A stretch of 64,000 nucleotides of DNA, from contig JADJTQ010000005.1 of NCBI GenBank assembly GCA_016711125.1, positions 620,001 to 684,000 of the forward strand, in the 5' to 3' direction. The notes below the pieces were generated by a model. It was not told where the DNA came from. It saw nothing but the letters and a program-made list of their open reading frames with translations, and ran no database searches. The first letter of the stretch is position 1. The number at the start of each line of letters is the position of its first letter. Position numbers and translations under genes: made by a program. Of this stretch, positions 18,879 to 29,221 are shown one piece after another. This DNA is from Saprospiraceae bacterium. GTDB lineage: Bacteria; Bacteroidota; Bacteroidia; Chitinophagales; Saprospiraceae.

Positions 18879-19457
18879 TTATTCCGGCGGCAAAGTATCC
18901 TTAATATCAGCCCTTAATTTCCAACCGGGAATTGGTGATTCAAAGCCTTCTCGCGGTACATATTCAGAGGTTTCTACCGTCTGCATCTTGTGAATATAAC
19001 GGGGACAATTGTCAAAGACATTTGAAATCTTTATCCTCACAATATATTTGGCATCTTTATATTCCGAAAGTAGCATGTCATCAAGGTAAAAACCAGCGAT
19101 CCCATGCAACCTTAATCTTTTGGGCTTTTCAAAATTGATAAAAAGAAGACCCACTTCCTGGGTTGAAAGAATGTTACCGGTGGTCAGGTACATACCATTT
19201 CCATCGTAACCCGGAAAAGCGATTGTTTGATTGTCTAACACTTTTACAAAGCCTTTGTGCCCTCCTTTATAAGAGACCGTGGGTTGACCATTTTCATTGA
19301 CAGTACCTATGAAAAACATATTCTGTTGTTCAATGAAGCGACATTGTTCATCAGATAGTCTATCATTCACAATCAACTCCTCCAGGCGATCCGCTAATCG
19401 CTCCGTGTTAAAGTGCTTTTGAAGTTTTCGGTGGTCGCTATGATAAATTTGACTCAT
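18879..19457 (-). CDS. Pyridoxamine 5'-phosphate oxidase-like (split-barrel flavin) protein
   Basis: 192 aa of the PNPOx-like split-barrel family. NMFFIGTVNENGQPTVSYKG at about residues 46-65 is the FMN-binding strand pair, and NILSTQEVGLLFINF and RLRLHGIAGF are the later conserved strands. Such proteins bind FMN, F420 or heme; the substrate cannot be told from sequence. It lies alone on the minus strand between two aldo/keto reductases. Confidence 0.82.
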   Translation of the reverse strand: MSQIYHSDHRKLQKHFNTERLADRLEELIVNDRLSDEQCRFIEQQNMFFIGTVNENGQPTVSYKGGHKGFVKVLDNQTIAFPGYDGNGMYLTTGNILSTQEVGLLFINFEKPKRLRLHGIAGFYLDDMLLSEYKDAKYIVRIKISNVFDNCPRYIHKMQTVETSEYVPREGFESPIPGWKLRADIKDTLPPE

Positions 19458-19665
19458 ACTTACTAAATCTAACCTTGTTGTCTTGCAGCCAATCCACTTC
19501 GAGTGGATTCGATCTGAATACCTGGAGAATCAATGGTTAAAGAAAAAGATCCAGACCTGGATCCTCCATTTTTTCATAATTTAAAATAATCCAGAGATTG
19601 TATGGTGACATCTTGCAATTTTTTTTCCCAGGATGTTCGCCCTTTTGCAAGCAAGTAGAGAAGGC

Positions 19666-20643
19666 TCAGGAAGCGATCAATTTTTCCCGATCGAGCAGAA
19701 CAAATTCAATTTCTGCCTGGTCTGCCAAGCTCAATCGAATGTTTGATGCCCGAGCGGTCTCTTCAATTTGTTGTGGACTACGCGCACCAACAATGGCGGC
19801 AGTCAATTCCGGTCTTCGAAGTACCCACGCTAAACTAAGATTGGCCAGACTGATGCCAATTCGGCTAGCAATGCTCTGGAGTTTAGCAATCGTCTCCAGG
19901 TTCATGCTCAACTGCGGTTCTAAAAAGTAAGGATTCCGACTCCTCCAATCGGATGCTGGCAATTGGGCTGCCCGATCTTTGTCAAATTTGCCGGTTAGTA
20001 GTCCAGCTTGCATAGGACTGTATGCAATGACACCAATGTCGTTTTGCTGGCAATATGGCAAAATGTCGACCTCCACATCACGTTTCAACATACTGTAGGG
20101 TGGTTGTAATGAGGCCACCGGATGAATCGGCTGTATCCTCTTTAATTGTTCAAGACTAAAATTGGAAACTCCCACGTAGCGCACTTTCCCTTCAGTAACT
20201 AAATCAGACATGGTTTGCCAACCCTCTTCAATTTCTGCGTCTGGCTCCGGCCAGTGGATTTGGTAGAGATCGATCACATCGGTCCCTAATCGACGAAGAC
20301 TGTTTTCCACTTCTCGTCTGACACTGGCGGGTTTAAGCGATTTACCAATTTCAATGCTCCCTTCTTCCCATACCCTGGCACACTTCGTAGCAATGAGGAC
20401 AGCATCACGACGGCCTTTAATAGCTTCTCCCACTACCTGTTCTGAGCGACCATGCCCATAGATGGCAGCAGTATCAACCCAGTTGATACCAAGATCAAGC
20501 GCCTTATGAATTGCCCGAATAGATGCGTTATCATCCTGGGGTCCCCAACCAAATTTCCATTCACCTCCTCCCATCGCCCAGGTGCCCAGACCGATCGTCG
20601 TAAGGTTTAAGTCGCTGTAACCTAGTTTTCGTGTTTGCATCAT
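19666..20643 (-). CDS. Aldo/keto reductase
   Basis: 325-aa TIM-barrel oxidoreductase of the Tas/YajO type. GLGTWAMGGGEW opens the barrel, and catalytic residues appear in NWVDTAAIYGHGRSEQVVG (Asp, Tyr) and VLIATKCARVW (Lys). DVIDLYQIHWPEPD supplies the histidine and KVRYVGVSNFSLEQL the cofactor strand. NADPH-dependent reduction of aldehydes or ketones is expected; the natural substrate is unknown. Confidence 0.92.
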   Translation of the reverse strand: MMQTRKLGYSDLNLTTIGLGTWAMGGGEWKFGWGPQDDNASIRAIHKALDLGINWVDTAAIYGHGRSEQVVGEAIKGRRDAVLIATKCARVWEEGSIEIGKSLKPASVRREVENSLRRLGTDVIDLYQIHWPEPDAEIEEGWQTMSDLVTEGKVRYVGVSNFSLEQLKRIQPIHPVASLQPPYSMLKRDVEVDILPYCQQNDIGVIAYSPMQAGLLTGKFDKDRAAQLPASDWRSRNPYFLEPQLSMNLETIAKLQSIASRIGISLANLSLAWVLRRPELTAAIVGARSPQQIEETARASNIRLSLADQAEIEFVLLDREKLIAS

Positions 20644-21327
20644 CGCTACCTTTATAAACAGTATTTAGTAATCGCTCTCCACGAGAAGGAATGATATTGC
20701 AAAGAAATCATTCTTTTTTGGATTTAAGGAATAGTGAGTTGTGGAGACATCAATGTGGTCTTTATAGAATATCGGAATTGGTTGCCTGCGGTGATCAATA
20801 GAATTATTTCACATGAAATGGTAATAGTCAAGACTTAAATTAGACTGGTTTTAGCCACAGTGATCAAACCAACACTTCACGAATCGACCCCTCTGAGATG
20901 TTATATCGGAATTCGAATTTCTTGTTGCATTACAATGATATTATAATCGGCATCATACCTAAAATGCCAAAGGTTGGCGAATGACAAGGTTCCATTTTGA
21001 AGTAAGATTGGCTTCCCTTCCGATATTGACTGGCTACCCGTTAGGATGCTTTTAGTTAAGTTTCTTTAACCAACCATACTGTGTGCATGACAAATCTCCC
21101 TCAAGCAACGCACCGGAAAAGCACTGAACAAGCCCCCCCACTTGATTTTCTTGGTCAAAAATCATAGATCCAGAGAAAATAATTTTCGCAAGCTTATTGA
21201 GGTACAATCCAATGACCCTAAACAACAAATTGAAAGATAGGATGGCAAAAAGCTAACAAATATTGACATAAAGAAGAACGACTAGAGCAGCGACATACCA
21301 AAGGCCTTCAAAGAAGGACTAGGGATC

Positions 21328-21522
21328 GGCCTTCGGCATTTTAGGCGAAATAGACGAAAAATCCGTTAAAAACAAAATGGTGTTTGAGCTGACCTGAACG
21401 ATCACAGCAACCAGGAAAACCAAATAATCCCGGACTATGCGGGCAAGGTAAGAAGACTAAGAGCGAGTTTCATTTTGTTTAGGATTTTACGGTTATTTCG
21501 TCGTTAAGAAATGCCGAAAGCC
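21328..21522. repeat. Imperfect inverted repeat, MITE-like or REP-like element
   Basis: Two arms of about 52 bp (21328-21379 and 21471-21522) face each other across 91 bp. The left begins GGCCTTCGGCATTTTAGG and ends AACAAAATG; the reverse complement of the right begins GGCTTTCGGCATTTCTTA and ends AACAAAATG, with several mismatches and small gaps between. Comparable palindromes are dispersed in Bacteroidota intergenic DNA. Mobility is inferred, not shown. Confidence 0.6.
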
Positions 21523-21533
21523 TTGACTTTTTG

Positions 21534-21559
21534 GTTCTTTTGGGTCAAGCCAAAAGAAC
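21534..21559. terminator. Perfect 10-bp hairpin downstream of the gene at 21591
   Basis: GTTCTTTTGG (21534-21543) pairs with CCAAAAGAAC (21550-21559) around a 6-nt loop. CTTGAC (21522-21527) could alternatively pair with the loop GTCAAG. It lies 31 bp after the stop of the minus-strand gene, with T-rich sequence around but no clean U-tract, so terminator or repeat-family hairpin are both possible. Confidence 0.45.
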
Positions 21560-21590
21560 AAACAAATAATATCAAAGTTTTTCCCTGGTT

Positions 21591-22037
21591 TTACATATGA
21601 GGGAAATATGTCATACACACACCATACTGATTGGCAGCAGCATATGGACTTTTTACTTTAAATTTGCGGGATAGCACCTTTTTTTTGCTGTCGACGTATT
21701 TCACTACTGCCGAAATGGAGTATTTACCTGAAGTCATATTGCGGAGTTGGACATGGCTGGTTGAATTAGGTTTACACCATTCATAAGGACTGGAATTGTC
21801 CCTTCCAATGAATTGCTTTCCCAGAAAAAGATCAACATAAGATACATAGCTGGCATTATTGCTCACAATCAATTTCACATAAACATCATCACCCGTCTTG
21901 AAATAATTCTTGGATGGAGCTATAATGTGGACGATTGGATAAATGGAAGTGTTCCAAAACAAAGCTTCAGGTGCCACTTTACCAAAAACGAACGAACTTG
22001 TAATCACTATCTGCAGAAAGAAAAATATCTTTTTCAT
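21591..22037 (-). CDS. Exported hypothetical protein with Ig-like domain
   Basis: 148 aa. A signal peptide of about 19 residues (MKKIFFFLQIVITSSFVFG) precedes a single beta-rich domain resembling bacterial Ig-like repeats: HIIAPSKNYFKTGDDVYVKL and YVDLFLGKQFIGRDNSSPYE, then a closing strand RKFKVKSP. It may be the remnant or short relative of a larger surface protein. No enzyme motif is visible. Confidence 0.65.
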   Translation of the reverse strand: MKKIFFFLQIVITSSFVFGKVAPEALFWNTSIYPIVHIIAPSKNYFKTGDDVYVKLIVSNNASYVSYVDLFLGKQFIGRDNSSPYEWCKPNSTSHVQLRNMTSGKYSISAVVKYVDSKKKVLSRKFKVKSPYAAANQYGVCMTYFPHM

Positions 22038-22270
22038 GACATTGAATACTAATAGAGGTTAAATCAAAGGATTCTATCAATATAATGTGTCTGAGGGACA
22101 CCGAAATGTCCATCCCAGAACTGAAATGATGCGCTGTTGCGTCAGGAATTTATAGAGAAATATGTACGATTGCAAAAAGTTTGAGGTAACCCATTGTATA
22201 ACAGATTTGACGAAACGGAATTTAGGGGCCTTCTGCTTACTGCATTTCCCAAGTCACTCGAAAGCTGGAT

Positions 22271-23962
22271 CTATCTAATCGAAATGAATCCTTCACCTGC
22301 CGGTATTATTAATTTGACAGTCTTTGAAGGTGCATCGTATGCAGACATTTCCTGGGCCTGATTATTGATGAAAATTGCTACAGGTTTTTCCCCTAAAGTG
22401 ATTGCAAGCTCTCCCGCTTGTTCTATATAATATTTTATAGATTCTTTTGATTTGAATTCAAACGTTATCGGCAAACTTGATTTCAATCCGATATTCTCAT
22501 CCTGATAAATTGTCGCTTGCCCACCGAAGACTTGATTTTCATTCCAGGTTATTGCCAAAGCATCTGTGGTGAAATTTCCGATCTGATATGGAGATCCAGG
22601 CCTGGTTGAAAAGGCAAAGTTGGATCCTGAGGCCGAACCCAAAACAACATCATCGTGCATTTCAATTTCTGGAACCGGCTCATTACCCAAAGTGGATGTA
22701 GTCAGTAAATTGGCAATAACCAGTGGTCGCCCATCCGTCCTGGCGCTTACCGTGAGCATGCCCTCCCTCTCCAAGGGTTTGTTACTTTGAAGTGTTCGTA
22801 AGTAATGTGGTGTTTCAACTGCTTTGACTGTCGAGATGGATGGAGTCAAATGTCTTAGATGCAAAGTCACATCATCCTTCACGATGGAAGAATTTTTTGC
22901 TCCGGCTTGGATATCTGACAGATGCTCAGCTTGATAGAGTAAGGTTATCTCAGCATTTTCTTCGGAGGGAACTGCCACATCGAGCATAAGAAGGGTGCTT
23001 GGCTTTAAATAGAGTACATTTCTACTTAGATCGGCGACTTTTCCCCAATATAATCTTCCAATGTCACCCGTAACAAAGGCGGCATCCTGGCCATCAAGAA
23101 AATGGCTGACAAAAGCATAATCATTAAATCCAGGTGCAAAGTCACGATGATCACCTACCCTTTGACTTTGGTGATTACCATTGACCAGAATCGTGGAGTG
23201 GCCGACCGGCTGCGTCAACCAGGATTCATAAATAGGATCATCATAATAATGCGAATTACTTAGAGGCCTTTCTTGTACAAAAATTTGACCTCGGTCTGCC
23301 AGCCAGAAACTGCCCTGATCAAGATGTTGATGGTTATATGCAGGTCCGGTTCGCATTACAAATACAAAATCGTCAGTTTCCCATCCACTTTTAAATACCG
23401 TGGTACCAATTTCGCGAAATAACCTGACCGGATTTTCGGAGAAAGGATCCTTTTTTGGAATATCTGTGGTATTAAAAATCACCTCTTCATAACTTTCTTT
23501 TTCCGAAAGTCCTTCTTGTGCCTCCAAAGTTTCTGAAGAATTTTCTTGCTGGAGCAAGTCACAAAACCAGCTCAACCGGGGCTCTTTATTCTTACTTAGC
23601 AGATATGCCCAATTGGCTCCGCCTGTCATTTCACCTTTCGAATCACCGTATTCAAACCACCTTTTATTTTTGACGTATCCTGCCCAGATATATTCATTAT
23701 AAGTCCCAGGCAAAGGCCCGGACAAATCGATATTAAATACCCGGTCAATTGATGGTAAACTGTAAGAGAGATTTGAAAAACTATAACCGTTGTAGCCAAA
23801 GCCTTCACCCCATGCACCATCTTTCGAGTCGGTTACTTTGTGAAGAAATTTGTCTAGTTTAAGAACGCTGCCTGTAAAATAAGGCTCGATGTTCCGGGTG
23901 TCTTCACCGTCGTCAAACACCGCACTGAGACACATTAATGATCCACCAACGGTCATTGCCAA
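22271..23962 (-). CDS. Heparinase II/III-like protein, C-terminal piece
   Basis: 563 aa holding the beta-sandwich half of a heparinase II/III-type polysaccharide lyase. RTGPAYNHQHLDQGSFWL (about residue 207) is the typical histidine-rich heparinase II/III segment, and GHSTILVNGNHQSQRVGDH follows. Membership of this family implies beta-elimination of uronate-containing polysaccharide, but the substrate is not deducible. It joins 23953-25494: a missing A near 24030 restores ...IMKNIVTGVYLTYIYNDN leading into NWLAMTVGGS. The 563-aa ORF therefore has no true start of its own. Confidence 0.8.
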   Translation of the reverse strand: MAMTVGGSLMCLSAVFDDGEDTRNIEPYFTGSVLKLDKFLHKVTDSKDGAWGEGFGYNGYSFSNLSYSLPSIDRVFNIDLSGPLPGTYNEYIWAGYVKNKRWFEYGDSKGEMTGGANWAYLLSKNKEPRLSWFCDLLQQENSSETLEAQEGLSEKESYEEVIFNTTDIPKKDPFSENPVRLFREIGTTVFKSGWETDDFVFVMRTGPAYNHQHLDQGSFWLADRGQIFVQERPLSNSHYYDDPIYESWLTQPVGHSTILVNGNHQSQRVGDHRDFAPGFNDYAFVSHFLDGQDAAFVTGDIGRLYWGKVADLSRNVLYLKPSTLLMLDVAVPSEENAEITLLYQAEHLSDIQAGAKNSSIVKDDVTLHLRHLTPSISTVKAVETPHYLRTLQSNKPLEREGMLTVSARTDGRPLVIANLLTTSTLGNEPVPEIEMHDDVVLGSASGSNFAFSTRPGSPYQIGNFTTDALAITWNENQVFGGQATIYQDENIGLKSSLPITFEFKSKESIKYYIEQAGELAITLGEKPVAIFINNQAQEMSAYDAPSKTVKLIIPAGEGFISIR

Positions 23963-25494
23963 CCAATTGGACGTAGCCGCAGTGATGTTATCATTATAGA
24001 TATAAGTGAGGTAAACTCCAGTGACAATGTTTTCATGATAGCTTGACGAACCTGTGTGCGTTCGTCCTCGCTCATCAAGTGATAAATCAAATCGTAGGAC
24101 TCGGCAAGCCTATGCGACCAATCACCCGTACGGTGTTCGCTGAATCGGCCTCGTTTGGTTTGCCATGGATGGGTCCAATTAGGCCAGGCTGACAAAACAA
24201 GCAGTATTTGTTTAACATATTCTCCCGCTTCCTGATCGCCGTGAAAGGCATAAGCCCGTGCATTCTGACGTAGAGCATTGCCAGTGTGATAGATTCTCGA
24301 ACCCCAAGAATCCCAGCTGGGCAGCCAGATCTCATCCGGAAACTGGTCGAGATCAAAATGAAGACTTTCCACTGGAATTTTAATCCTTAATTGTTTGGCA
24401 TTTTCTCGAATGTCTCCATAAATTTTTTGAAAACGATCTTGTGTAAAGCGCGTCTCGATTTCCTTTTTTTCTTCACTATTAAATAGAAGCCTTGGATGTT
24501 GACCGGCCATATTCTTTGGCGCTATATGTAAGGTAAATGTAGTTTCTGCAATTTGGTAAGCTAAGTCATAAGCTTTCAATTTACCAAAATATAGACCTTC
24601 TGGAAAATCGAGTTGGAGAGAATTGAGGTTCCAGGTCTCTCCTGATTTTGATAAAGTTCCTTGGAAGATTGTTACATCTTTGTTCGCAAAAGGAGTGATT
24701 TCCAAAGAGACCTTCTGTACCTCTGCCACCCATTTTCCGCTCAGATGAAACGTGCTTTCGGGATAATAGTGCAACTTGGGTATGTAGGGAGCGAATTCCG
24801 GGAGTTTGTACATGTCCGGTTCGATAAATTGGAATGCAGCTGGCCGCGCTCCCTTAAAACCGATATCATCCAAACCAAGGTAGATCGGCATATCGGGATC
24901 GGCGTTGGGAAATTGAGCTAAAAATGCCAACGCGTAAATCTTGATTTTATCATCAACGGAGATTATTGGATTTTGCCGAAGAATATCATCGTAATTCACC
25001 GTGATCCACGACCACTGATTCAGTTTGAGGTCATTAATCGTAAAATCTAATTTTCCCAAGTCTCCCGCCGCAAATCTCAATTTAAACCAGGCACAAGGTT
25101 GATTACTTTTTAAAAAATACCTAAAACTAATGGTCGATCCGGGCACTAAAAACATGTCTAGTAACTTTTGAGCACCGGCATAATTATCGACCGCCGTATA
25201 GGGCGTCACTTTTTGCACAATGGAAATGTTCGGATCGCCTGGTATGATTTCATTGACTCTGAAATTTTGGTTGTAGGCAATATCCTGCCACATAGGATAG
25301 GAAGCCCAGGCTCCGAGATCACGATCCTCAAAATCATCGAAGTACGTCCAGGGCTCAAGAGCGATTGCCCTGATCGAATCCGACTCGAATTCGATTTTTT
25401 GCGGATCTGAAAATGAGTTGTAATTGGCGGGAGCAACAATAGCGTTTTGCCAGAGACTGGTCGCCAAAATTGAAGAAAGCATCATCCAAATCAT
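23953..25494 (-). CDS. Heparinase II/III-like protein, N-terminal piece
   Basis: 513 aa: an exported N-terminus, a carbohydrate-binding-like beta domain (about residues 45-215, with WTYFDDFEDRDLGAWASYPM), a second beta region, then the start of an alpha/alpha toroid from about residue 330 (HPRLLFNSEEKKEIETRF). That combination is usual for large Bacteroidota heparinase/alginate-lyase-like enzymes. The ORF leaves the family frame at about 24030. The complete gene 22271-25494 would encode about 1,070 aa. Confidence 0.8.
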   Translation of the reverse strand: MIWMMLSSILATSLWQNAIVAPANYNSFSDPQKIEFESDSIRAIALEPWTYFDDFEDRDLGAWASYPMWQDIAYNQNFRVNEIIPGDPNISIVQKVTPYTAVDNYAGAQKLLDMFLVPGSTISFRYFLKSNQPCAWFKLRFAAGDLGKLDFTINDLKLNQWSWITVNYDDILRQNPIISVDDKIKIYALAFLAQFPNADPDMPIYLGLDDIGFKGARPAAFQFIEPDMYKLPEFAPYIPKLHYYPESTFHLSGKWVAEVQKVSLEITPFANKDVTIFQGTLSKSGETWNLNSLQLDFPEGLYFGKLKAYDLAYQIAETTFTLHIAPKNMAGQHPRLLFNSEEKKEIETRFTQDRFQKIYGDIRENAKQLRIKIPVESLHFDLDQFPDEIWLPSWDSWGSRIYHTGNALRQNARAYAFHGDQEAGEYVKQILLVLSAWPNWTHPWQTKRGRFSEHRTGDWSHRLAESYDLIYHLMSEDERTQVRQAIMKTLSLEFTSLISIMITSLRLRPIGWQ

Positions 25495-25738
25495 AAAATC
25501 AAATTAGGTCAGAATATCGGAATCTTAAGATACAAAATTGCAAATTGTCTCAACTTAAAGATAACTACGAGGGAAATTATCCAGATCCCAAAAATAGATG
25601 TCACTGTTTCTCCGTATTCACTCAAACAAATGGCTATATCTGATTGGTTCTCCGGACTTCGGTCTGCACCTTACTTAGTACTAAGTATCCCAAGCGCTTG
25701 AAATAGTTGATAGAATGTCAAAATTAAAGTGCAGTGAT

Positions 25739-26506
25739 CTAACTGCGAAAGGTTAGATCCTTGGCAACTCCACGCACATCCATTTCGAAGGCCAGGCCCT
25801 TTATCGGTGGATTACTATAGTACCAATGGACGCCCTCTTGTGCCGCGGCACCAATTGGTTTTAAGATGGACTCTATTAAAAGCGAATGAAGCGGGCTTAC
25901 CGTATAAATATTGATGTCAGTCGCATCTTCCCACCCGGCCTCCAGGCCGGCAAGGCGATCTTGCATGACCCGCATGACTACAGAAGCTTTTTCCTGCATT
26001 GCCTCAGAATTGATCTCATTAGGTCTGATAATAGCAGCAGGACTCAGATCGGATTGATCTCGTAAATCACCAGCACCAGCAACAATAAATGTTGTTTTTG
26101 TCGGGCTTTCATTTAGTAATGCTGTGTAGGAAAAGGCATGTATAGACGGTTCTTTAGGTATAAACACAGCAGGTGCAATATTCGTACGAGCGATGGGGTT
26201 AACATCTCCCAGTAGTAATCTCCGCCCCTTCAACATCGATTGATAGGCAAGATTAAAATCCTTAAATCCATCAAAGCTCAGTGGTTCAGGTATGCGCAGT
26301 TCCATAGCGCAAAGTGCCTCCATGGGCCGGCCAGCATCTTTTAGAATCCGGGATATCCGGTCGAAACCAGAGGGACGAACAGGGATGGGATCAACCATTC
26401 TAACCCGTATAATCTCAAATCCGGGCATCGCTACAACGCCGCTGGAATAGGGTGCGATACCCTTTAAAAAACGGTAATTACCCTGAGGATTTTCATGTAA
26501 AGTCAC
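25739..26506 (-). CDS. Rid-family-like protein (two-domain)
   Basis: 255 aa. The N-terminal half has FDRISRILKDAGRPMEALCA followed by a short FNLAYQSMLKGRRLLLGDV segment. The C-terminal half (VVMRVMQDRLAGLEAGWEDA) resembles the conserved helix of YjgF/YER057c/UK114 (Rid) proteins, which deaminate reactive enamines or serve other roles. No Rid arginine signature is clear, so the family call is tentative. It lies 245 bp before the heparinase genes on the same strand and could serve the same pathway. Confidence 0.5.
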   Translation of the reverse strand: MTLHENPQGNYRFLKGIAPYSSGVVAMPGFEIIRVRMVDPIPVRPSGFDRISRILKDAGRPMEALCAMELRIPEPLSFDGFKDFNLAYQSMLKGRRLLLGDVNPIARTNIAPAVFIPKEPSIHAFSYTALLNESPTKTTFIVAGAGDLRDQSDLSPAAIIRPNEINSEAMQEKASVVMRVMQDRLAGLEAGWEDATDINIYTVSPLHSLLIESILKPIGAAAQEGVHWYYSNPPIKGLAFEMDVRGVAKDLTFRS

Positions 26507-26950
26507 TGATCTGACATTTTTTTTGTTGAACCCGCATATGCTTTGACAAAACTAGTGCATAATTTGACGATTGAAAGTCAATTTTCTGTAAATTATTCTA
26601 AGTGACGAGTTATTGATAGTTCAAAGACATAATCCAAATTCGGAGATCTTCAATGTCAGGGTAGAAAGTAGGAAAACCAATTTTTCCAGTAAATCAATCG
26701 AGTCATAGCTGGAGCTTTAACAAAGACTGTTTTTATCCTTATGTATACTCTAGCCATATCAGGCAGGTTTCAAATCAAGCTCTGGATGGGGGCTGAATCT
26801 TCCCCCTATCAACTGTTTCTGAAATTAAGGGCGAATTATTCATCCCTTAGACTGCTTTTTTTGATCTTTAAATAAAATTCTGAAAATTTTCAGATCACCG
26901 AATAAACGAGTCCTGAAAAGTGAGATTAGCATCAATTAAAACTAAAGACT
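26507..26950. other. Divergent intergenic region
   Basis: 444 bp between the minus-strand Rid-like gene and the plus-strand gene at 26951. It must carry both promoters; I find no convincing box, ORF or repeat. Confidence 0.5.
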
Positions 26951-29221
26951 ATGATAGTTATGTTACATAAGGTAAGATTTTGGATCATGAATCAACCATT
27001 GATTTTCATGCTACCGATTTTAGAATGCTGCTTGTTTTTTACGTTAAGTAGTGCTTTGGTTCCAATGGGTGGATGGGCCCAAGTGAAGGTGGCCGAGCAG
27101 TTGCTGCCTCCTGGGATGACTCAATCCGTCCAGGTTACTTCCGGTGGAGTGTTTATTCCCAGAAATGGTGGTTTTGAGGGCCGCATTGGGTTATCCCATG
27201 TTTTTTTTAATGATAGTGAGGGCGGCATCATGACCTTGGTTAACGGAGAATGGCCAGGGTTCAATTCACTTGCAGGACTCGATATGGTTTTTAAAGTGCA
27301 GAGCCTGAATTCTCAAGACATCATTGAAGTGCGACAATCTTACGACAAGAATCCTCGCATTTTATTCCTCGAGGAAGGCAGTGAACGCCTGGGTCTTAGG
27401 GTGTTGTTTAATTTGTACGATTCCAATCAGGTTTATCATGGGCACGGTATGACAGAAGCCTGGTTGCATCCCGATGGACAGATTTTCATCACCGCAGCTG
27501 CGATGTTTGAAAACCGGGCCGCTCACGAAGCGGTGACTTATGGTAGTCTGGATATCGCAACCAGCCATGTTTTAAAGTCATTTAAAAAGGGATCTATCGA
27601 CATGACCAGTCCAAGCCAGCAACTATTTCTTACTGCTAAGGACCAGACCAATGACAACTCCGGACTTGCTTTGTACTGGAAGACCGGTAAGATGGAACAC
27701 AATACCTATATCTATCGAAGTTCCTTTGGGTTGACAGGAGCGCCAAGTTATTTTCGATGGCCGGACTATCATCGGCAGGCATATACTCAAAGAACCCTTC
27801 CGGATTACATCGATAGTGAGGGAGAAAGAGCGCCCTGGCCTCCAGGGCGGGGTAAATTTGTCGATCAGATTTTACAAACTGAAAATGGTCTGAGTCTGCT
27901 GTGGCCAATTAACCAAAACGAGACTAATCCCACGGCTTCTTTTAATGCACTTTTTCGTCTCGCCTGGGTTGGAGATCAGGAGAATGCGAGGGCATTTGTT
28001 GAAGCGGAACGGGATCCTGTGACTTTGTCGGTAGAGGGAGGGGTTATTCATGGCAATGGTAAAGGGTATAATGACCAGGAGGGATGTTATGAAATTCGCA
28101 AGACCGGAGATGCTCCAGTAGAGATAGGATTACCGGCTGATCCCATTTCGAGAACTATCCGCTTAAAGTTTATAGGTCTTACAGGTCATGGTGCAGTCAA
28201 CCTGAAACTTGATGGAAAATCGCTATTACCTCAACTCAGTACCGATGGCGGTATTGCCGATGATCCGTTGGCTCCAATTCACGATCAGCCGGAAGGGCCA
28301 GCCAATGCTGCATTCGTTACCATTAAACTAACGGATAAGCCGCAAAAACTGTCTCTTGAAGAGACCGAAGGTATCCAACTCGTGTATCAAACACGGGATC
28401 CTCGTCGTAATTTTATGATCTTCTCAAGCAAAACGGGACCCAGTTGGGCCGGTCTGCAATTCTCACTACTGGATGGACATGCCCGGCACATGCGTGCTTA
28501 CGGGCATCATGATTGGGCGCTTACAGAAAATCTTTTGCAATGGTTTGCATATATGGGCTACAGTCCCGAGCAGATGCTCGATCAACTCAGGGATTTCGAG
28601 ATTGTGAAAAATGGTCCGGATGAGGTAGTATTTAGATACACGAGCAATAATGCCAATGATGGTGCTCAGTCGGTGTTTGAAGTAAGCGCCAGAGCCGATG
28701 CTCCGGCCATGCATATCAATGTTCGGGCAAATTTTACTGTGTTGGAACAATGGCCTTATAAAAGTGTGCAATTTTTTGATGTTTTTCCATTTAAGGGGGT
28801 AGAACCTGAAGACTGGTGGTACGATAATGTCCTATTTATGGATAATGAACTTAAATGGAGAACATTTGAAACTGTTAATCAAATCTATAATGGTCAACAG
28901 GATGAGCATACTACGGGACCTACCTTCCAGGGTCTATACAGTTCTGATCGGGGAAATATGCTGATGTTGACCAAGGAGTTCACCCACCCTTTGCCAACGC
29001 ATTATGTAATTTGCGGCAACTATGTCGATTTACATTCAAATGTTTCTTTTGAAAGTATTTTCGATCAACCTCATACACTGGAAAAAGGTTACGAGATAGG
29101 AGTGGAGTACGAACTGGCAATTTGGGGAGACGAAAAATTAACCCGCGATGCACTTATTGATATCGGTGCAAAGAGCCTAAAAGCCGGAACTTTAGTGATA
29201 CCTGAAAATGATATCAAGTAA
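26951..29221 (+). CDS. Large exported protein of unknown family
   Basis: 756 aa. A long signal region follows the first ATG; the hydrophobic core (LIFMLPILECCLFFTLSSAL) and the WAQ cut region suggest MNQPLIF (ATG at 26987) as an alternative start. The mature protein is beta-rich with many tryptophans (EDWWYDN, GEWPGF, GPTFQGLYSS), as in glycan-active or glycan-binding proteins, but I recognise no catalytic signature. The gene downstream (29342) starts 121 bp after it and is also exported, so the pair probably acts together outside the cell. Confidence 0.75.
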   Translation: MIVMLHKVRFWIMNQPLIFMLPILECCLFFTLSSALVPMGGWAQVKVAEQLLPPGMTQSVQVTSGGVFIPRNGGFEGRIGLSHVFFNDSEGGIMTLVNGEWPGFNSLAGLDMVFKVQSLNSQDIIEVRQSYDKNPRILFLEEGSERLGLRVLFNLYDSNQVYHGHGMTEAWLHPDGQIFITAAAMFENRAAHEAVTYGSLDIATSHVLKSFKKGSIDMTSPSQQLFLTAKDQTNDNSGLALYWKTGKMEHNTYIYRSSFGLTGAPSYFRWPDYHRQAYTQRTLPDYIDSEGERAPWPPGRGKFVDQILQTENGLSLLWPINQNETNPTASFNALFRLAWVGDQENARAFVEAERDPVTLSVEGGVIHGNGKGYNDQEGCYEIRKTGDAPVEIGLPADPISRTIRLKFIGLTGHGAVNLKLDGKSLLPQLSTDGGIADDPLAPIHDQPEGPANAAFVTIKLTDKPQKLSLEETEGIQLVYQTRDPRRNFMIFSSKTGPSWAGLQFSLLDGHARHMRAYGHHDWALTENLLQWFAYMGYSPEQMLDQLRDFEIVKNGPDEVVFRYTSNNANDGAQSVFEVSARADAPAMHINVRANFTVLEQWPYKSVQFFDVFPFKGVEPEDWWYDNVLFMDNELKWRTFETVNQIYNGQQDEHTTGPTFQGLYSSDRGNMLMLTKEFTHPLPTHYVICGNYVDLHSNVSFESIFDQPHTLEKGYEIGVEYELAIWGDEKLTRDALIDIGAKSLKAGTLVIPENDIK

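Larger units (their letters stand above)
20644..21590. other. Long intergenic region with palindromic elements
   Basis: 947 bp with no credible ORF. The right half contains a long imperfect inverted repeat and a perfect hairpin, listed separately; the left half (20644-21290) shows nothing I can identify. Confidence 0.5.
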
